From Nitrosomonas sp. (GTDB lineage: Bacteria > Pseudomonadota > Gammaproteobacteria > Burkholderiales > Nitrosomonadaceae): DNA of 41,702 nucleotides. Position numbers and translations under genes: made by a program. How positions within the stretch are numbered: the stretch's first letter is position 1; each line of letters opens with the position of its first letter. Positions 11,847 through 21,639 of the stretch are shown here, one piece after another. The stretch is taken from NCBI GenBank assembly GCA_008015565.1, contig SSFV01000050.1, positions 1 to 41,702 on the forward strand. The letters run 5' to 3'. The notes below the pieces were generated by a model that saw only the letters and a program-made list of their open reading frames with translations, was not told where the DNA came from and did not search any database.

Positions 11847-14800
11847 TCAAAGAATCAAATCCCCCGCAACAAGCGCAGGAGCGCCCGTCAACTGGATCTG
11901 AAAATCCGCTGCTAAAGCGCCATTCACGTTAGCTTCCAATAGACCTCCGGCATAGCGTACTTGCCCCGGTTGACTGAAAGCCGCTGCACCGATAAAAGAA
12001 AAGGCCTGATTACCGCCAACTCCTGTGTTAGCATCGATGGCACTGAGACTGATGCGGTCGCTTCCACTGGTGAAATCGGTGATCGTATCCCGTGTAGCCC
12101 CGTTGGAATGGGCCAGCGAAGCAAGATAAATGAAAGTGTCGGCGTTAAGTCCGCCCGTTAATGTGTCAGCACCTGCCGCACCAGTTAAATTATCGTTGCC
12201 ATTACCGCCATTTATCGTATCATTGCCGCCCAAACCGCTAAGCACGTTGTTGCTGGCATTACCGGTAATAATATTAGCAGCACCATTACCCGTTCCGTTA
12301 ATCGTAGCCACACCGGTGAGGGTAAGCCTTTCAAGTTGAGTACCCAACGTGTACGTCACAGCGCTTTGCACGGTATCGGCACCGCCGCCCGCAAGCTCGG
12401 TAATGGTATCGGTAGTAGTATCCACTATATAAATATCATTACCGCCGCCACCGATCAACACATCCACGCCTCCCTGGCCGTTGAGCGAATCATTGCCGCC
12501 CAAACCGCTGAGCGTGTTATTGCCGGCATTACCGGTCAGAATGTTGGCTACCGCATTGCCGGTGCCGTTAATGGCAGCAACCCCGGTTAGTGTAAGATTC
12601 TCGATCTGGGTACCAAGCGTAAAAGTCACCGAACTTTGCACCGTATCGGTGCCACCGCCTGCAAGCTCAGTAATGGTATCCGTGGTGGTATCCACTATAA
12701 AAGTGTCGTTACCCGTACCACCGATTAGCGTATCCACACCTCCCTGGCCATTCAGAGTATCGGCGCCGCCAAGGCCATTAAGCGTGTTGTTATTGCCATT
12801 ACCGGTAAGGATGTTGGCTGCGCCATTACCAGTACCGTTAATGGCCGCGGCTCCGGTCAGCAGCAGATTCTCAAGTTGCGTTCCCAGCGTAAAGGTCACC
12901 GAGCTTTGCACCGTGTCGGTACCGCCACCGGCAAGCTCAGTAATGGTGTCGGTAGTGGTATCCACTATGAAAGTATCGTTACCTGGACCGCCAATCAGCA
13001 CATCCACACCGCCCAGTCCGTTTAGCGTATCGTTACCGCCCAAGCCATCAAGCGTATCATTGCCGGGCGTGCCTACCAGATTATCATCACCCGGCGTGCC
13101 AACATTGCCGCCACCGCCATTGAGAGCCACCACTCTATCGGTAAACTGCAATTCCTCAAAATTACGAAGCGTATCGGTGCCATCATTAATATTAGCAATC
13201 GTAGGATTCGTATGGGTAACAGTTACTGAGCCATCCGGATTAAACGTTATATCATAGTTGGCGAATACATCCCGGAACACGGCTCGGTCAACGTCAGTGC
13301 CGGCGGGAGCCGTTTCAATCTTACGCACAATTTTAAGTTGATCAGGCCGATATGTCCCATTTTGCATCGCGGTCCTCAAAGCACTGGTTATATTTTCGAA
13401 GGCTGCAATTTGCAGGTTGGGATCATTCAGATCGCGAACACTGATGCGCACATTAAGCCATGCATCGCCATCGAGCAAATCATCGCCGCCACGCGCTTCG
13501 AATAAATCACTACCGGCACCACCCAGCAAAATATTCCCGGAATTAAATACTGTTGCACCACCTAATAACGTACTCAGTCCTTCAATCAATGCAATCCGTT
13601 CGGCAGCACTATGACCACCAGCAGCCGGGTTATTGACGTCATCCAATGCATTATTTTGCCCGGTATTTGGATCGACCAAGGTTAATTCTGTTACGGTTTC
13701 ATTATCGCCGCGTATGGTGTCGTCAAGATCCCATCCGGATGCAGCCTCGACAAAATCGTAACGATCCAGCACGTCGACTGGAACACCGGGAATGATAGGC
13801 CGGGTCAAATCAATGTCGGCCCCAAAACTGCTTCCTTTGGTAAAGACCCAATCGAATCCGCTGTTACCGTCATTTTTGTCTGCACCGGCCATGCCATTCA
13901 TCACATCGTCGCCGCCTTCGCCCAGAAATTCATCCAGCCCGCCGCCACCGATAAAGACATCGTTACCGCGAATCGGGTCGCGATTAAACGGATCAAAGTT
14001 ATCACCAGGCGCACCATCGGCTGTTCCGGTTTGAATCCAATCATCCCCTTCATTACCCATCATCACTTCATTGGGCGTGTTACCAAAGATAAAATCATTA
14101 CCCGGGCCGGCAAAAACCTCGGAAATATCTTGGCCGGTTACAATGAAGTCACTACCGTCCCCACCCAAAATCAAATTAATACCGGGCCCACCATTGATAA
14201 CATCATGCCCGGCACCGCCTTTGATATTGTCATCGCCAAACGAATCAGTAATACGATCATGGCCGTCGCCGCCGTTAATGGAATCGTTACCGGCGCCACC
14301 TTCGAGACGATCATTACCGCCATCGCCCCACAGGGTATCATCGCCTTCGCTCGCGCGTATTCTATCCGTATCCGGGGTACCGCCCATTACCACATGCTGA
14401 TCACCGGTATAACGGATGGTATTTGGACCCAAAGTGGTATCGCGCACCAGAGCAAGTTGATTCAAATGGTTTCTTAACGTCGCTTCATTGACATCGGGCG
14501 TAGAAAGATCATCCTGAATCGGGCCGCTGGTTCCCAAATTACCCACTTCAAATGTGTAAGCCGGTGTTGAGAAAATATCAAATGGCAGATGTTTCACATC
14601 CGGTAAATTTGCCATCACCATCTCGGCAAATGAGTTTTCTTCCAGTTGTGTGAGAAAATCCAGCCCAGCAGTCCGTGCCAGATAGTAAAAACGGTCGCCA
14701 TCTTGGAGATTTTCCAATTGCGTTTCAAACACGAAATTGAAAGTTGAGCCTAGTAATCCGCCAAACGGCGCCTGCTTCTCAGCCAAACCACCAACCCAGA

Positions 14801-17042
14801 AATCGACGGCATCCAGACCGGTAGTCGTTATACCCGATGCCGGTGTAGCATAGGTGTTCACGCTATTGATGAAATCCACCGCGAAGTTACTGTTGTTGTT
14901 GTTATCCGCTTGGTCCAGAAGTGTCTGGGCTGCCGCACGCTTATCGACGAAAGTTGTCGCACTGGTTATCGCAGGGTGCGTGCCATATGCAGCAATGAAA
15001 TTGGCCAAGGATTCGGGATTCTTGAGATTAAATCCAAAATCAGCCCAGCTTTCATAAGGCTGCAATGTTGGATTCTGCCCAGTATCCTCATAAAACATAC
15101 GGCGCGCTTCGTTCAACGGCGGGATACCGGTCTCACGGGCGCGTGTCATATTGATAGTCGGTAAATCCAGTGGCAAGCCTAGCAGATTGTTGCGCAAAGC
15201 ATCCGTAACAAATTCATCGATTTCGTTACCGACTTGTTTAGTCATGCCTTTGACTACAGCACCGGCAGCTTCGATGTTGTCGTTGTAGGCATCGACTCCG
15301 GTTCCTCTAAACGAAATCGGATTAAGAAATGCATCGATTAGATCAATGTCATTGAATTGACCGTCGGGATTAATTCTATCCACCGTTTCTGTCAACATCG
15401 AATGGCCAAAGCGATAAACCACATGAGCAAACTCCGCCATAATGGCCGGATTGATCGTGCTATTGTAGCCAATAAAAACGTCTACGTTAGGTTGCACTTT
15501 GCGCGCAAATTCTTCGAATACCAGGTGCTGATACTGCATCTCGGTGGCAAAACGAGCAGCCTGAAACAATCGTTCGCCATCCCATTGCCCATCCGGTGTT
15601 CCATTTGGGGTATGCCACTGCGCAATAAATGCCGGATCACCGCTAGCGGTAATCAAATCTTTGATGAAATCAACCGTACGGTTGTGCTCCGCATGAAAAA
15701 CGGTATGTACTGTGGTCAAACCGATATTTTCGTTACCACGGCCATCACCGGTAATGAAATGCCTATCCAGTAATTCGTCATCGTAAAAATTCGCACTCGA
15801 CCCTGTAAGCCCAATTCCACTATCGGCATCGGCTTGTTTCATGGCGCCATTGAGATCGCGCGGTGCTGCGGTATGCGCAATATCGTCCAGAAAGGCGTGG
15901 CCGGTACGAATCGCGTTGGCTGGCACTGCCACACCGCCGCCAGCAGGATTTCCCGCCACGACATTATCGTCGCTTGTGTTTGCGATGTTATCAGGACCTG
16001 TGCCAACTATGATTTGTGCAAAACCATTTCCAGCCGGAATGAATTTTCCATAGCTATCCGTGCGCAGCAGCGGCAAGTTGGTGACATCGGTATCGGTTAA
16101 ATTAATACCGAGTAAATCCCGCGCCTGCACTTTAATATCCGTCCATGTAGCAAGCCCGCCAAGCCCTGCGCTACCGTCCAGCATGCGGCCGGTTGAAACG
16201 GGATCACCAGACGAGTTAAATGCATATTCGCGCAAAAAAACCTGGTGCGAAGGATGCGAGGTATAAGTCTGATTCTGATCAACAAAAGGCGTTGTTTGGT
16301 TAATATGTTGACGAATATCGTCATTAGTACCCAAGGTATTATCGGGCCCAGGCAAGTTCGTTGCCCGTGTCAGCGGCATAAACTGCAAGCTAGGCGGCAA
16401 GTCATCAGCGTTACCGAGAATGCCATCTGGACCAGGAATGAGCGGATCATCCGGCTTCAACGGCACAAATACTATGCCGTTACCGCCTTTGTTGACGAGA
16501 TCCAAGCCATGATCAAAAAACTGGCCAAATAGTGTAAACCAGGAGTTATAGGGAGCCGACAAGCCTGCATCGGGTGTAATATTGGGAATAAACAGTTTGC
16601 CATTGGCAGGATTGGTATTCGCCCCCGCCTTGTCGGCTGCAGCAATTGCTGCCGGGTTGTTGACGGTTTGATCTACAATTAAGTTACTAACCGTGCGCGG
16701 TTGTGAATCGAACACCGCGCCACTGGTTTGCTGATAAGAAGTATCATCACCCACATCCTGACCGCCGGGTCCATCCACATCGAACACAACCTGCTCCGCC
16801 TGACGGAAATCTGGCGGCAGAAGACGGGGAAAAATTTCGTCAGCCGCTCCGAAAAAAGTTCTGCCCGGCCGTAAATTATTATAAGAACCATCGACGTTAC
16901 GAAATCCATCGTGTAACAATGGGCTGCCGACAATCCCCGGCAAGTTGTTAAAATCATCCGCGAGCTGGAATGCGGAATCTTCTTCAGAAATTTCTGCTTG
17001 TTGAATCAGGAAATCAAGATCGGTTCTACTTAAATTAGCCAT
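11847..17042 (-). CDS. Animal-type haem peroxidase with RTX (haemolysin-type calcium-binding) repeats and serralysin-like C-terminus; predicted T1SS substrate
   Basis: 1731 aa. Peroxidase motifs LFGQFFDHGLDLV, HAEHNRTVDFIKDL, VYRFGHSMLTETV. Nonapeptides GGAGNDSINGGDGHD, GGNGNDNLTGAAGADTLTGG. C-terminus DRISLSAIDANTGVGGNQAFSFIG...GQVRYAGGLLEANVNG. No N-terminal signal. Confidence 0.92.
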   Translation of the reverse strand: MANLSRTDLDFLIQQAEISEEDSAFQLADDFNNLPGIVGSPLLHDGFRNVDGSYNNLRPGRTFFGAADEIFPRLLPPDFRQAEQVVFDVDGPGGQDVGDDTSYQQTSGAVFDSQPRTVSNLIVDQTVNNPAAIAAADKAGANTNPANGKLFIPNITPDAGLSAPYNSWFTLFGQFFDHGLDLVNKGGNGIVFVPLKPDDPLIPGPDGILGNADDLPPSLQFMPLTRATNLPGPDNTLGTNDDIRQHINQTTPFVDQNQTYTSHPSHQVFLREYAFNSSGDPVSTGRMLDGSAGLGGLATWTDIKVQARDLLGINLTDTDVTNLPLLRTDSYGKFIPAGNGFAQIIVGTGPDNIANTSDDNVVAGNPAGGGVAVPANAIRTGHAFLDDIAHTAAPRDLNGAMKQADADSGIGLTGSSANFYDDELLDRHFITGDGRGNENIGLTTVHTVFHAEHNRTVDFIKDLITASGDPAFIAQWHTPNGTPDGQWDGERLFQAARFATEMQYQHLVFEEFARKVQPNVDVFIGYNSTINPAIMAEFAHVVYRFGHSMLTETVDRINPDGQFNDIDLIDAFLNPISFRGTGVDAYNDNIEAAGAVVKGMTKQVGNEIDEFVTDALRNNLLGLPLDLPTINMTRARETGIPPLNEARRMFYEDTGQNPTLQPYESWADFGFNLKNPESLANFIAAYGTHPAITSATTFVDKRAAAQTLLDQADNNNNSNFAVDFINSVNTYATPASGITTTGLDAVDFWVGGLAEKQAPFGGLLGSTFNFVFETQLENLQDGDRFYYLARTAGLDFLTQLEENSFAEMVMANLPDVKHLPFDIFSTPAYTFEVGNLGTSGPIQDDLSTPDVNEATLRNHLNQLALVRDTTLGPNTIRYTGDQHVVMGGTPDTDRIRASEGDDTLWGDGGNDRLEGGAGNDSINGGDGHDRITDSFGDDNIKGGAGHDVINGGPGINLILGGDGSDFIVTGQDISEVFAGPGNDFIFGNTPNEVMMGNEGDDWIQTGTADGAPGDNFDPFNRDPIRGNDVFIGGGGLDEFLGEGGDDVMNGMAGADKNDGNSGFDWVFTKGSSFGADIDLTRPIIPGVPVDVLDRYDFVEAASGWDLDDTIRGDNETVTELTLVDPNTGQNNALDDVNNPAAGGHSAAERIALIEGLSTLLGGATVFNSGNILLGGAGSDLFEARGGDDLLDGDAWLNVRISVRDLNDPNLQIAAFENITSALRTAMQNGTYRPDQLKIVRKIETAPAGTDVDRAVFRDVFANYDITFNPDGSVTVTHTNPTIANINDGTDTLRNFEELQFTDRVVALNGGGGNVGTPGDDNLVGTPGNDTLDGLGGNDTLNGLGGVDVLIGGPGNDTFIVDTTTDTITELAGGGTDTVQSSVTFTLGTQLENLLLTGAAAINGTGNGAANILTGNGNNNTLNGLGGADTLNGQGGVDTLIGGTGNDTFIVDTTTDTITELAGGGTDTVQSSVTFTLGTQIENLTLTGVAAINGTGNAVANILTGNAGNNTLSGLGGNDSLNGQGGVDVLIGGGGNDIYIVDTTTDTITELAGGGADTVQSAVTYTLGTQLERLTLTGVATINGTGNGAANIITGNASNNVLSGLGGNDTINGGNGNDNLTGAAGADTLTGGLNADTFIYLASLAHSNGATRDTITDFTSGSDRISLSAIDANTGVGGNQAFSFIGAAAFSQPGQVRYAGGLLEANVNGALAADFQIQLTGAPALVAGDLIL
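12150..13090 (-). repeat. Tandem ~270-bp repeats (about 90 aa each) in the peroxidase C-terminal region
   Basis: Unit GNNTLNGLGG.DTLNGQGGVDVLIGG.GNDTFIVDTTTDTITELAGGGTDTVQSSVTFTLGTQLENLTLTG.AAINGTGN..ANILTGN. The tccactat anchor recurs at 12421, 12691 and 12961, an exact 270-bp period. Confidence 0.9.
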
Positions 17043-17391
17043 TTTTTCACCTCTGCAATTTTTGATTATTCAAAATAAGTCCATGCGACTTTTCTTAGCG
17101 GTGAGTCTATTAATCTGTTGGGATAGCTAATGCTTATTAACAACCTCTTTGTTATTTTTGTTTAATCAGATTTTTTGAACTGCACTTTACACTGCAATTC
17201 GATATTAAGATTGTTAATCCCTGATGTAAGTAGGATTAATCTGAATCGAATGTCAACAATTTGTGGAGAAATACCTAAGTAAGTACTTAGATTTCTGAAA
17301 AATTTGTGAAGAAAAGCATCTAACCCTCTGTTAATCCGTGATTAGATATTGCGTGAATGAAATACCCATCTCATTGCGCCTGTCAATGGCA

Positions 17392-18066
17392 TCATTGATA
17401 ACGTGTCGGATCCGCTATTCCTGCTGCATTAAAACCTGCACGGCGAATGCGGCAAGCATCGCATTCACCACAAGCTCGTCCATCTGAATCGGCTTGATAA
17501 CACGAAACGGTGATACTGTAATCCGCACCCAGGTCTAGTCCGGTTCTAATAATCTCCTTTTTGGAGAAATTCATCAGCGGCGCATGAATGGTGATTTTTT
17601 TTCCTTCCACCACAGCAGCCTTGGTTGCGAGATTTGCCATTTGCTCGAATGCTTGAATGAATTCCGCACGGCAATCGGGGTAGCCGGAATAATCGACTGC
17701 ATTTACCCCTATAAAAATATCCTGACAATCCAATACTTCCGCCCAAGCCAGCGCCAGTGACAGCATAATGGTATTTCTGGCCGGTACATAAGTAACAGGA
17801 ATATCGCTATTAGCTATTTGTGTGGGTACAGCAATGGATGGATCGGTCAGCGCTGACCCTCCGAATACGCTCAAATCGAGCGGTATGACTTGATGCATGA
17901 AGGCTTCCAAAGATCGCGCAATATTGCATGCCGCCGTGAGTTCAGACCGGTGCCGCTGACCATAATCAAGGCTTAACGCGTAACACACAAAACCCAGATT
18001 GCGGGCAATAGCAAACACTGTTGCAGAATCCAATCCGCCTGATAATAAAACAACTGCTTTTTTCAT
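17392..18066 (-). CDS. queC: 7-cyano-7-deazaguanine synthase
   Basis: [21 protein letters not shown], Zn site [14 protein letters not shown]. Confidence 0.97.
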   Translation of the reverse strand: MKKAVVLLSGGLDSATVFAIARNLGFVCYALSLDYGQRHRSELTAACNIARSLEAFMHQVIPLDLSVFGGSALTDPSIAVPTQIANSDIPVTYVPARNTIMLSLALAWAEVLDCQDIFIGVNAVDYSGYPDCRAEFIQAFEQMANLATKAAVVEGKKITIHAPLMNFSKKEIIRTGLDLGADYSITVSCYQADSDGRACGECDACRIRRAGFNAAGIADPTRYQ

Positions 18067-18097
18067 TAACCGTCATCCATCCCGGAATTAACAAATA

Positions 18098-18754
18098 TTA
18101 ATGCCCCGGTCCCTCACCCCATAGCAATTTATGCATTTGGATTTGCATTCTAACGGGCAATTGATCGCGCAGAATCCAGGTTGCCAAAGTCACGGGATCC
18201 AGATTGCCATACACGGGAGAAAATAAAATAGGGCAGCGTTGATGCAATTTTTTGTTGTGAATAATTCCACAAGCCCATTGGTAGTCCGCTTCATCACTGA
18301 GCACAAACTTAACCTCATCGACCGGCGTTAAGCAGGAAAGATTTTCCCACATATTTTTAGACACTTCGCCTGAGCCAGGTGTCTTGATATCCATCACTTT
18401 GCATACACGTTCGTCGACTTGCGATAGATCCATCGCGCCACTGGTTTCGAGCGAAACCGAATATCCCGCATCACATAAGGCGGTGAGCAAAACCAGGCAT
18501 GCCTTCTGTGCTAAGGGCTCTCCGCCCGTCACAGTAACATAGTTAGTATTAAAGCACGCGACCTTGCTCAGAATCGTTGCCATCGATAGTACCTCTCCAC
18601 CACTAAAAGCATAGCTGGTATCGCAGTAACCGCAGCGCAAAGGACACCCCGTCAGGCGCACGAAAACAGTCGGTAAACCAACCCGGCTTGTTTCGCCCTG
18701 CAAGGAAAAAAAAATCTCACTGATTCGCAATGTTGTCGTTTCGAGTAGCTGCAC
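18098..18754 (-). CDS. queE: 7-carboxy-7-deazaguanine synthase (radical SAM)
   Basis: FFSLQGETSRVGLPTVFVRLTGCPLRCGYCDTSYAF, VTGGEPLAQ. Confidence 0.96.
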   Translation of the reverse strand: MQLLETTTLRISEIFFSLQGETSRVGLPTVFVRLTGCPLRCGYCDTSYAFSGGEVLSMATILSKVACFNTNYVTVTGGEPLAQKACLVLLTALCDAGYSVSLETSGAMDLSQVDERVCKVMDIKTPGSGEVSKNMWENLSCLTPVDEVKFVLSDEADYQWACGIIHNKKLHQRCPILFSPVYGNLDPVTLATWILRDQLPVRMQIQMHKLLWGEGPGH

Positions 18755-18845
18755 AATGATCTAATATTTAAACGAGGAAAACTTGCTAGACACTAATTTG
18801 ATAGAGAGAGCGGTCAATAGCACCAAGCTATCGTTCGGGGAGAAT

Positions 18846-19742
18846 TTATTTGAAATTGGCCAAGCGTTGTTTAGCCTTTTTTGCAGCATCGCTGTGCGGG
18901 TATTTTGTTACTAAATCTTCCAAAGTATGCTTACTAGCTTTGTTGTCGCCCATTTCATGCTGGCTACTGGCCATATTCAGAAATGCATCGGGAGTTTTTG
19001 AGCTATCAGGATACTTTTTAATCAAACGTTGTTGCGCTTCTATCGCTAACTGATAATCCCGCATTGCATAGCGGGCATTACCAATCCAGTAGGCCGCTCC
19101 AGGCGCCAAACCAGATTGCGGGTGATTTTCCAAGAAACTTTCAAATTGTGCAATGGCGCTCGCATAATCACCGTTTTTAAAAAAATCGAAAGCTTCTTTA
19201 TAGGCATCGTTTTCGGCTGAACTAGGCGGCAGCAATTCATTGCTCAATACCGCCCCGGAATCAGGTTGCACCGCAGCAACTTTCTCTTCCGATGCATATT
19301 CCGGTATGACATCAGCTGATGAAGATGCTCCCGGTTCTTGAATAGGCGGTGTTACCATGCTTTGCGGAGAACTTTTCGGGCTTGTGTGCGTAGCCGGAGT
19401 CCTTTTATTAGGTTGTTCGATGTCACGCAGCCGGTTATCCAAATCAATATAGAAATCACGCTGGCGCTTCTGCAGTAACGAATTATCGTTACTGAGCATT
19501 TCTATTTGCCCGTTTAATTTACCGAATTCCATGCCAAGTGTTTCAACTTGGGTATAAAGCTGAAGTAATGCCTGGCTATTCAATGCCTGTTCCATCTTGG
19601 CAATACGCGCTTCCATTTCACTGACTTGCTGACGTAGAGCGCGAATTTGTTCACGTGCTTCATCATCGCCAAACAATGCCGCATAACTGACGTTACAACT
19701 CATTAATAACATGAGAAAGAAAGCGCGTATCAGCATTATCAC
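18846..19742 (-). CDS. cpoB: Tol-Pal cell division coordinator CpoB (YbgF)
   Basis: Signal peptide, coiled coil, AYKEAFDFFKNGDYASAIAQFESFLENHPQSGLAPGAAYWIGNARYAMRDYQLAIE; adjacent to pal. Confidence 0.93.
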   Translation of the reverse strand: MIMLIRAFFLMLLMSCNVSYAALFGDDEAREQIRALRQQVSEMEARIAKMEQALNSQALLQLYTQVETLGMEFGKLNGQIEMLSNDNSLLQKRQRDFYIDLDNRLRDIEQPNKRTPATHTSPKSSPQSMVTPPIQEPGASSSADVIPEYASEEKVAAVQPDSGAVLSNELLPPSSAENDAYKEAFDFFKNGDYASAIAQFESFLENHPQSGLAPGAAYWIGNARYAMRDYQLAIEAQQRLIKKYPDSSKTPDAFLNMASSQHEMGDNKASKHTLEDLVTKYPHSDAAKKAKQRLANFK

Positions 19743-20257
19743 TCACCTCGATAAATAATATCCGTACGGCGGTTCTGGCTCCAGGCTGACTCGCCTTGAC
19801 CCAAAGCACGCGGCTTTTCTTCTCCCAAACTGACAGACTCGATTTGCTCATCGCGGGCACCTGCCAGTGTCATCATGTTTTTCACACTATCGGCGCGGCG
19901 CTGCCCTAAAGCCAGGTTGTATTCCCGGCTGCCACGATCATCGGTATTACCTTGTAAAATTACACTCGCATCCGCGTTATCGCGTAAAAATCTGGCATGA
20001 GATAGTACTAACTCCCTGTATTCACTTCTGACGGTATAGCTATCATAATCATAATAAACACTTCGCTGCGACAAGATGCTATTGGGATCTTGTAGCTGGC
20101 TGAAATAGCCCGGCCTGCCTGAACCTGACCCCATCAGATCACTACCGCCACTCCCAATTCCTGCACCGCCCGCCAGTTCATCAGTTTCGGGTTGTGTTGT
20201 TTGACTGGCACACGCAGATAACAAGACGATTAATGAAACACCCAGTAATTTTCTCAT
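19739..20257 (-). CDS. pal: Peptidoglycan-associated lipoprotein
   Basis: Lipobox LLSACASQ; OmpA-like SVYYDYDSYTVRSEYRELVLSHARFLRDN...LQGNTDDRGSREYNLALGQRRADSVK. Confidence 0.97.
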   Translation of the reverse strand: MRKLLGVSLIVLLSACASQTTQPETDELAGGAGIGSGGSDLMGSGSGRPGYFSQLQDPNSILSQRSVYYDYDSYTVRSEYRELVLSHARFLRDNADASVILQGNTDDRGSREYNLALGQRRADSVKNMMTLAGARDEQIESVSLGEEKPRALGQGESAWSQNRRTDIIYRGE

Positions 20258-20294
20258 CTATAGCTCCTTGACGTTAAAAGTTGTGTTAATTCCG

Positions 20295-21617
20295 TTACTT
20301 CCACTTGGGTAATGGCCCCCATGCCGGCTCCCTGATATCGCCAGTTTGAACCGTGAGATGCTGCCGCGTCTGACCATCCCTCGAAACAGCAGATAATATA
20401 CCACGCCCGTCAATTTCAGTTGCGTACAAGATCATCTTGCCATTCGGAGCAAAACTGGGTGATTCATCAAATTTTGAATTCGTCAATATTTGTACTTGGC
20501 GCGAACCAATTTCCTGTACCGCTACGTTGAATTGATTGTTGTTGCGATGAATAAAAGTAAAGCTTTTGCCATCCTGACTAAAATCGGGACTGACGTTATA
20601 GCTGCCTTCAAAAGTCAACCGCTCTGCAGTATTGTTTTCAGAACTGGATACCGCCATACGATAAATTTGTGGACTTCCGCCTCGATCAGAAGTGAAGATG
20701 ATCGACCGTCCGTCAGGAGAAAAATTGGGCTCTGTATCAATACCTGAGCTTCTGCTGAGTCTTTGCAAACCACTGCCATCCGCATTGATCAAGAAAATTT
20801 GCGATCCGCCTTGCCCTGTCAATACCACGGCAAGCTTCCTGCCATCCGGTGACCAAGTTGGAGCGCTATTACTGCCTTTGAAGCTGGCAACTGCTCTACG
20901 CTCACGGGTTGCCAATGTCTGAACGTAAACAATCGGTTTTTTATTTTCAAACGATACATAAGCCAATTGCGTGCCATCCGGTGACCAAGCCGGAGAAATG
21001 ATTGGCTCGGTATATTCAATGATGGATTGTGCGCTATATCCATCCGCATCAGCAACTTGCAGCGCATACTTGTTACCGCGTTTCAACACGTAAGCGATAC
21101 GTGTGCTAAACACCCCCACATCCCCGGTTAACGCTTCATAAATGACATCAGCGATACGGTGCGCGGCGGTACGTAATTGCGATGCCGGAACGGTAATCGC
21201 CAATCCCGTTAATTGCGTTCTTTTGGCAACATCCATCAAACGGAATTGAATTTCTATATGATCGCTCGATAAAGCGATTACGCGGCCGATCACCAATGCA
21301 TTCGCACCACGATTAACCCAATCGGCATATTCAACATCAGCCGGCACGTGGGGCGAGAGTCCGGAAGGATCGACCAAACGGAACAAGCCGGTACGCTGCA
21401 AATCAGCACCTATGATCGATGTAACGCTTTGCTGCAATCTATTCTCTTCAGCAAAAGGAACGATAGCAACCGGTATGCGAGATGCTCCGCCGCCAAAAAT
21501 TTCGATATTTAATTGTGCATACAGAGGCGCACTCAGCCACCATGACAAAATAAATAAATAACGGATCTGTTTTAACCAATGAATCAGCATAAAAATTATG
21601 AAGCTGTTAGAAATCAA
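20295..21617 (-). CDS. tolB: Tol-Pal translocation beta-propeller TolB
   Basis: Repeats PAWSPDGTQLAYVSFE, PTWSPDGRKLAVVLTG, PNFSPDGRSIIFTSDRGGSPQIYRM; operon context. Confidence 0.96.
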   Translation of the reverse strand: MISNSFIIFMLIHWLKQIRYLFILSWWLSAPLYAQLNIEIFGGGASRIPVAIVPFAEENRLQQSVTSIIGADLQRTGLFRLVDPSGLSPHVPADVEYADWVNRGANALVIGRVIALSSDHIEIQFRLMDVAKRTQLTGLAITVPASQLRTAAHRIADVIYEALTGDVGVFSTRIAYVLKRGNKYALQVADADGYSAQSIIEYTEPIISPAWSPDGTQLAYVSFENKKPIVYVQTLATRERRAVASFKGSNSAPTWSPDGRKLAVVLTGQGGSQIFLINADGSGLQRLSRSSGIDTEPNFSPDGRSIIFTSDRGGSPQIYRMAVSSSENNTAERLTFEGSYNVSPDFSQDGKSFTFIHRNNNQFNVAVQEIGSRQVQILTNSKFDESPSFAPNGKMILYATEIDGRGILSAVSRDGQTRQHLTVQTGDIREPAWGPLPKWK

Positions 21618-21639
21618 AAAAGTTTACCGATTATAGCAA

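Noticed and set aside
12130-14477. Many plus-strand ORFs rich in P, S, V opposite the RTX peroxidase (e.g. 12481-13257, 14031-14477)
   Set aside because: They are antisense shadows of repetitive Gly/Asp/Asn codons, with no motif, and the minus-strand gene explains the sequence.
17043-17391. 350-bp AT-rich gap upstream of the peroxidase as a possible sRNA locus
   Set aside because: It most likely holds the peroxidase promoter; no convincing terminator or conserved structure could be identified by eye.
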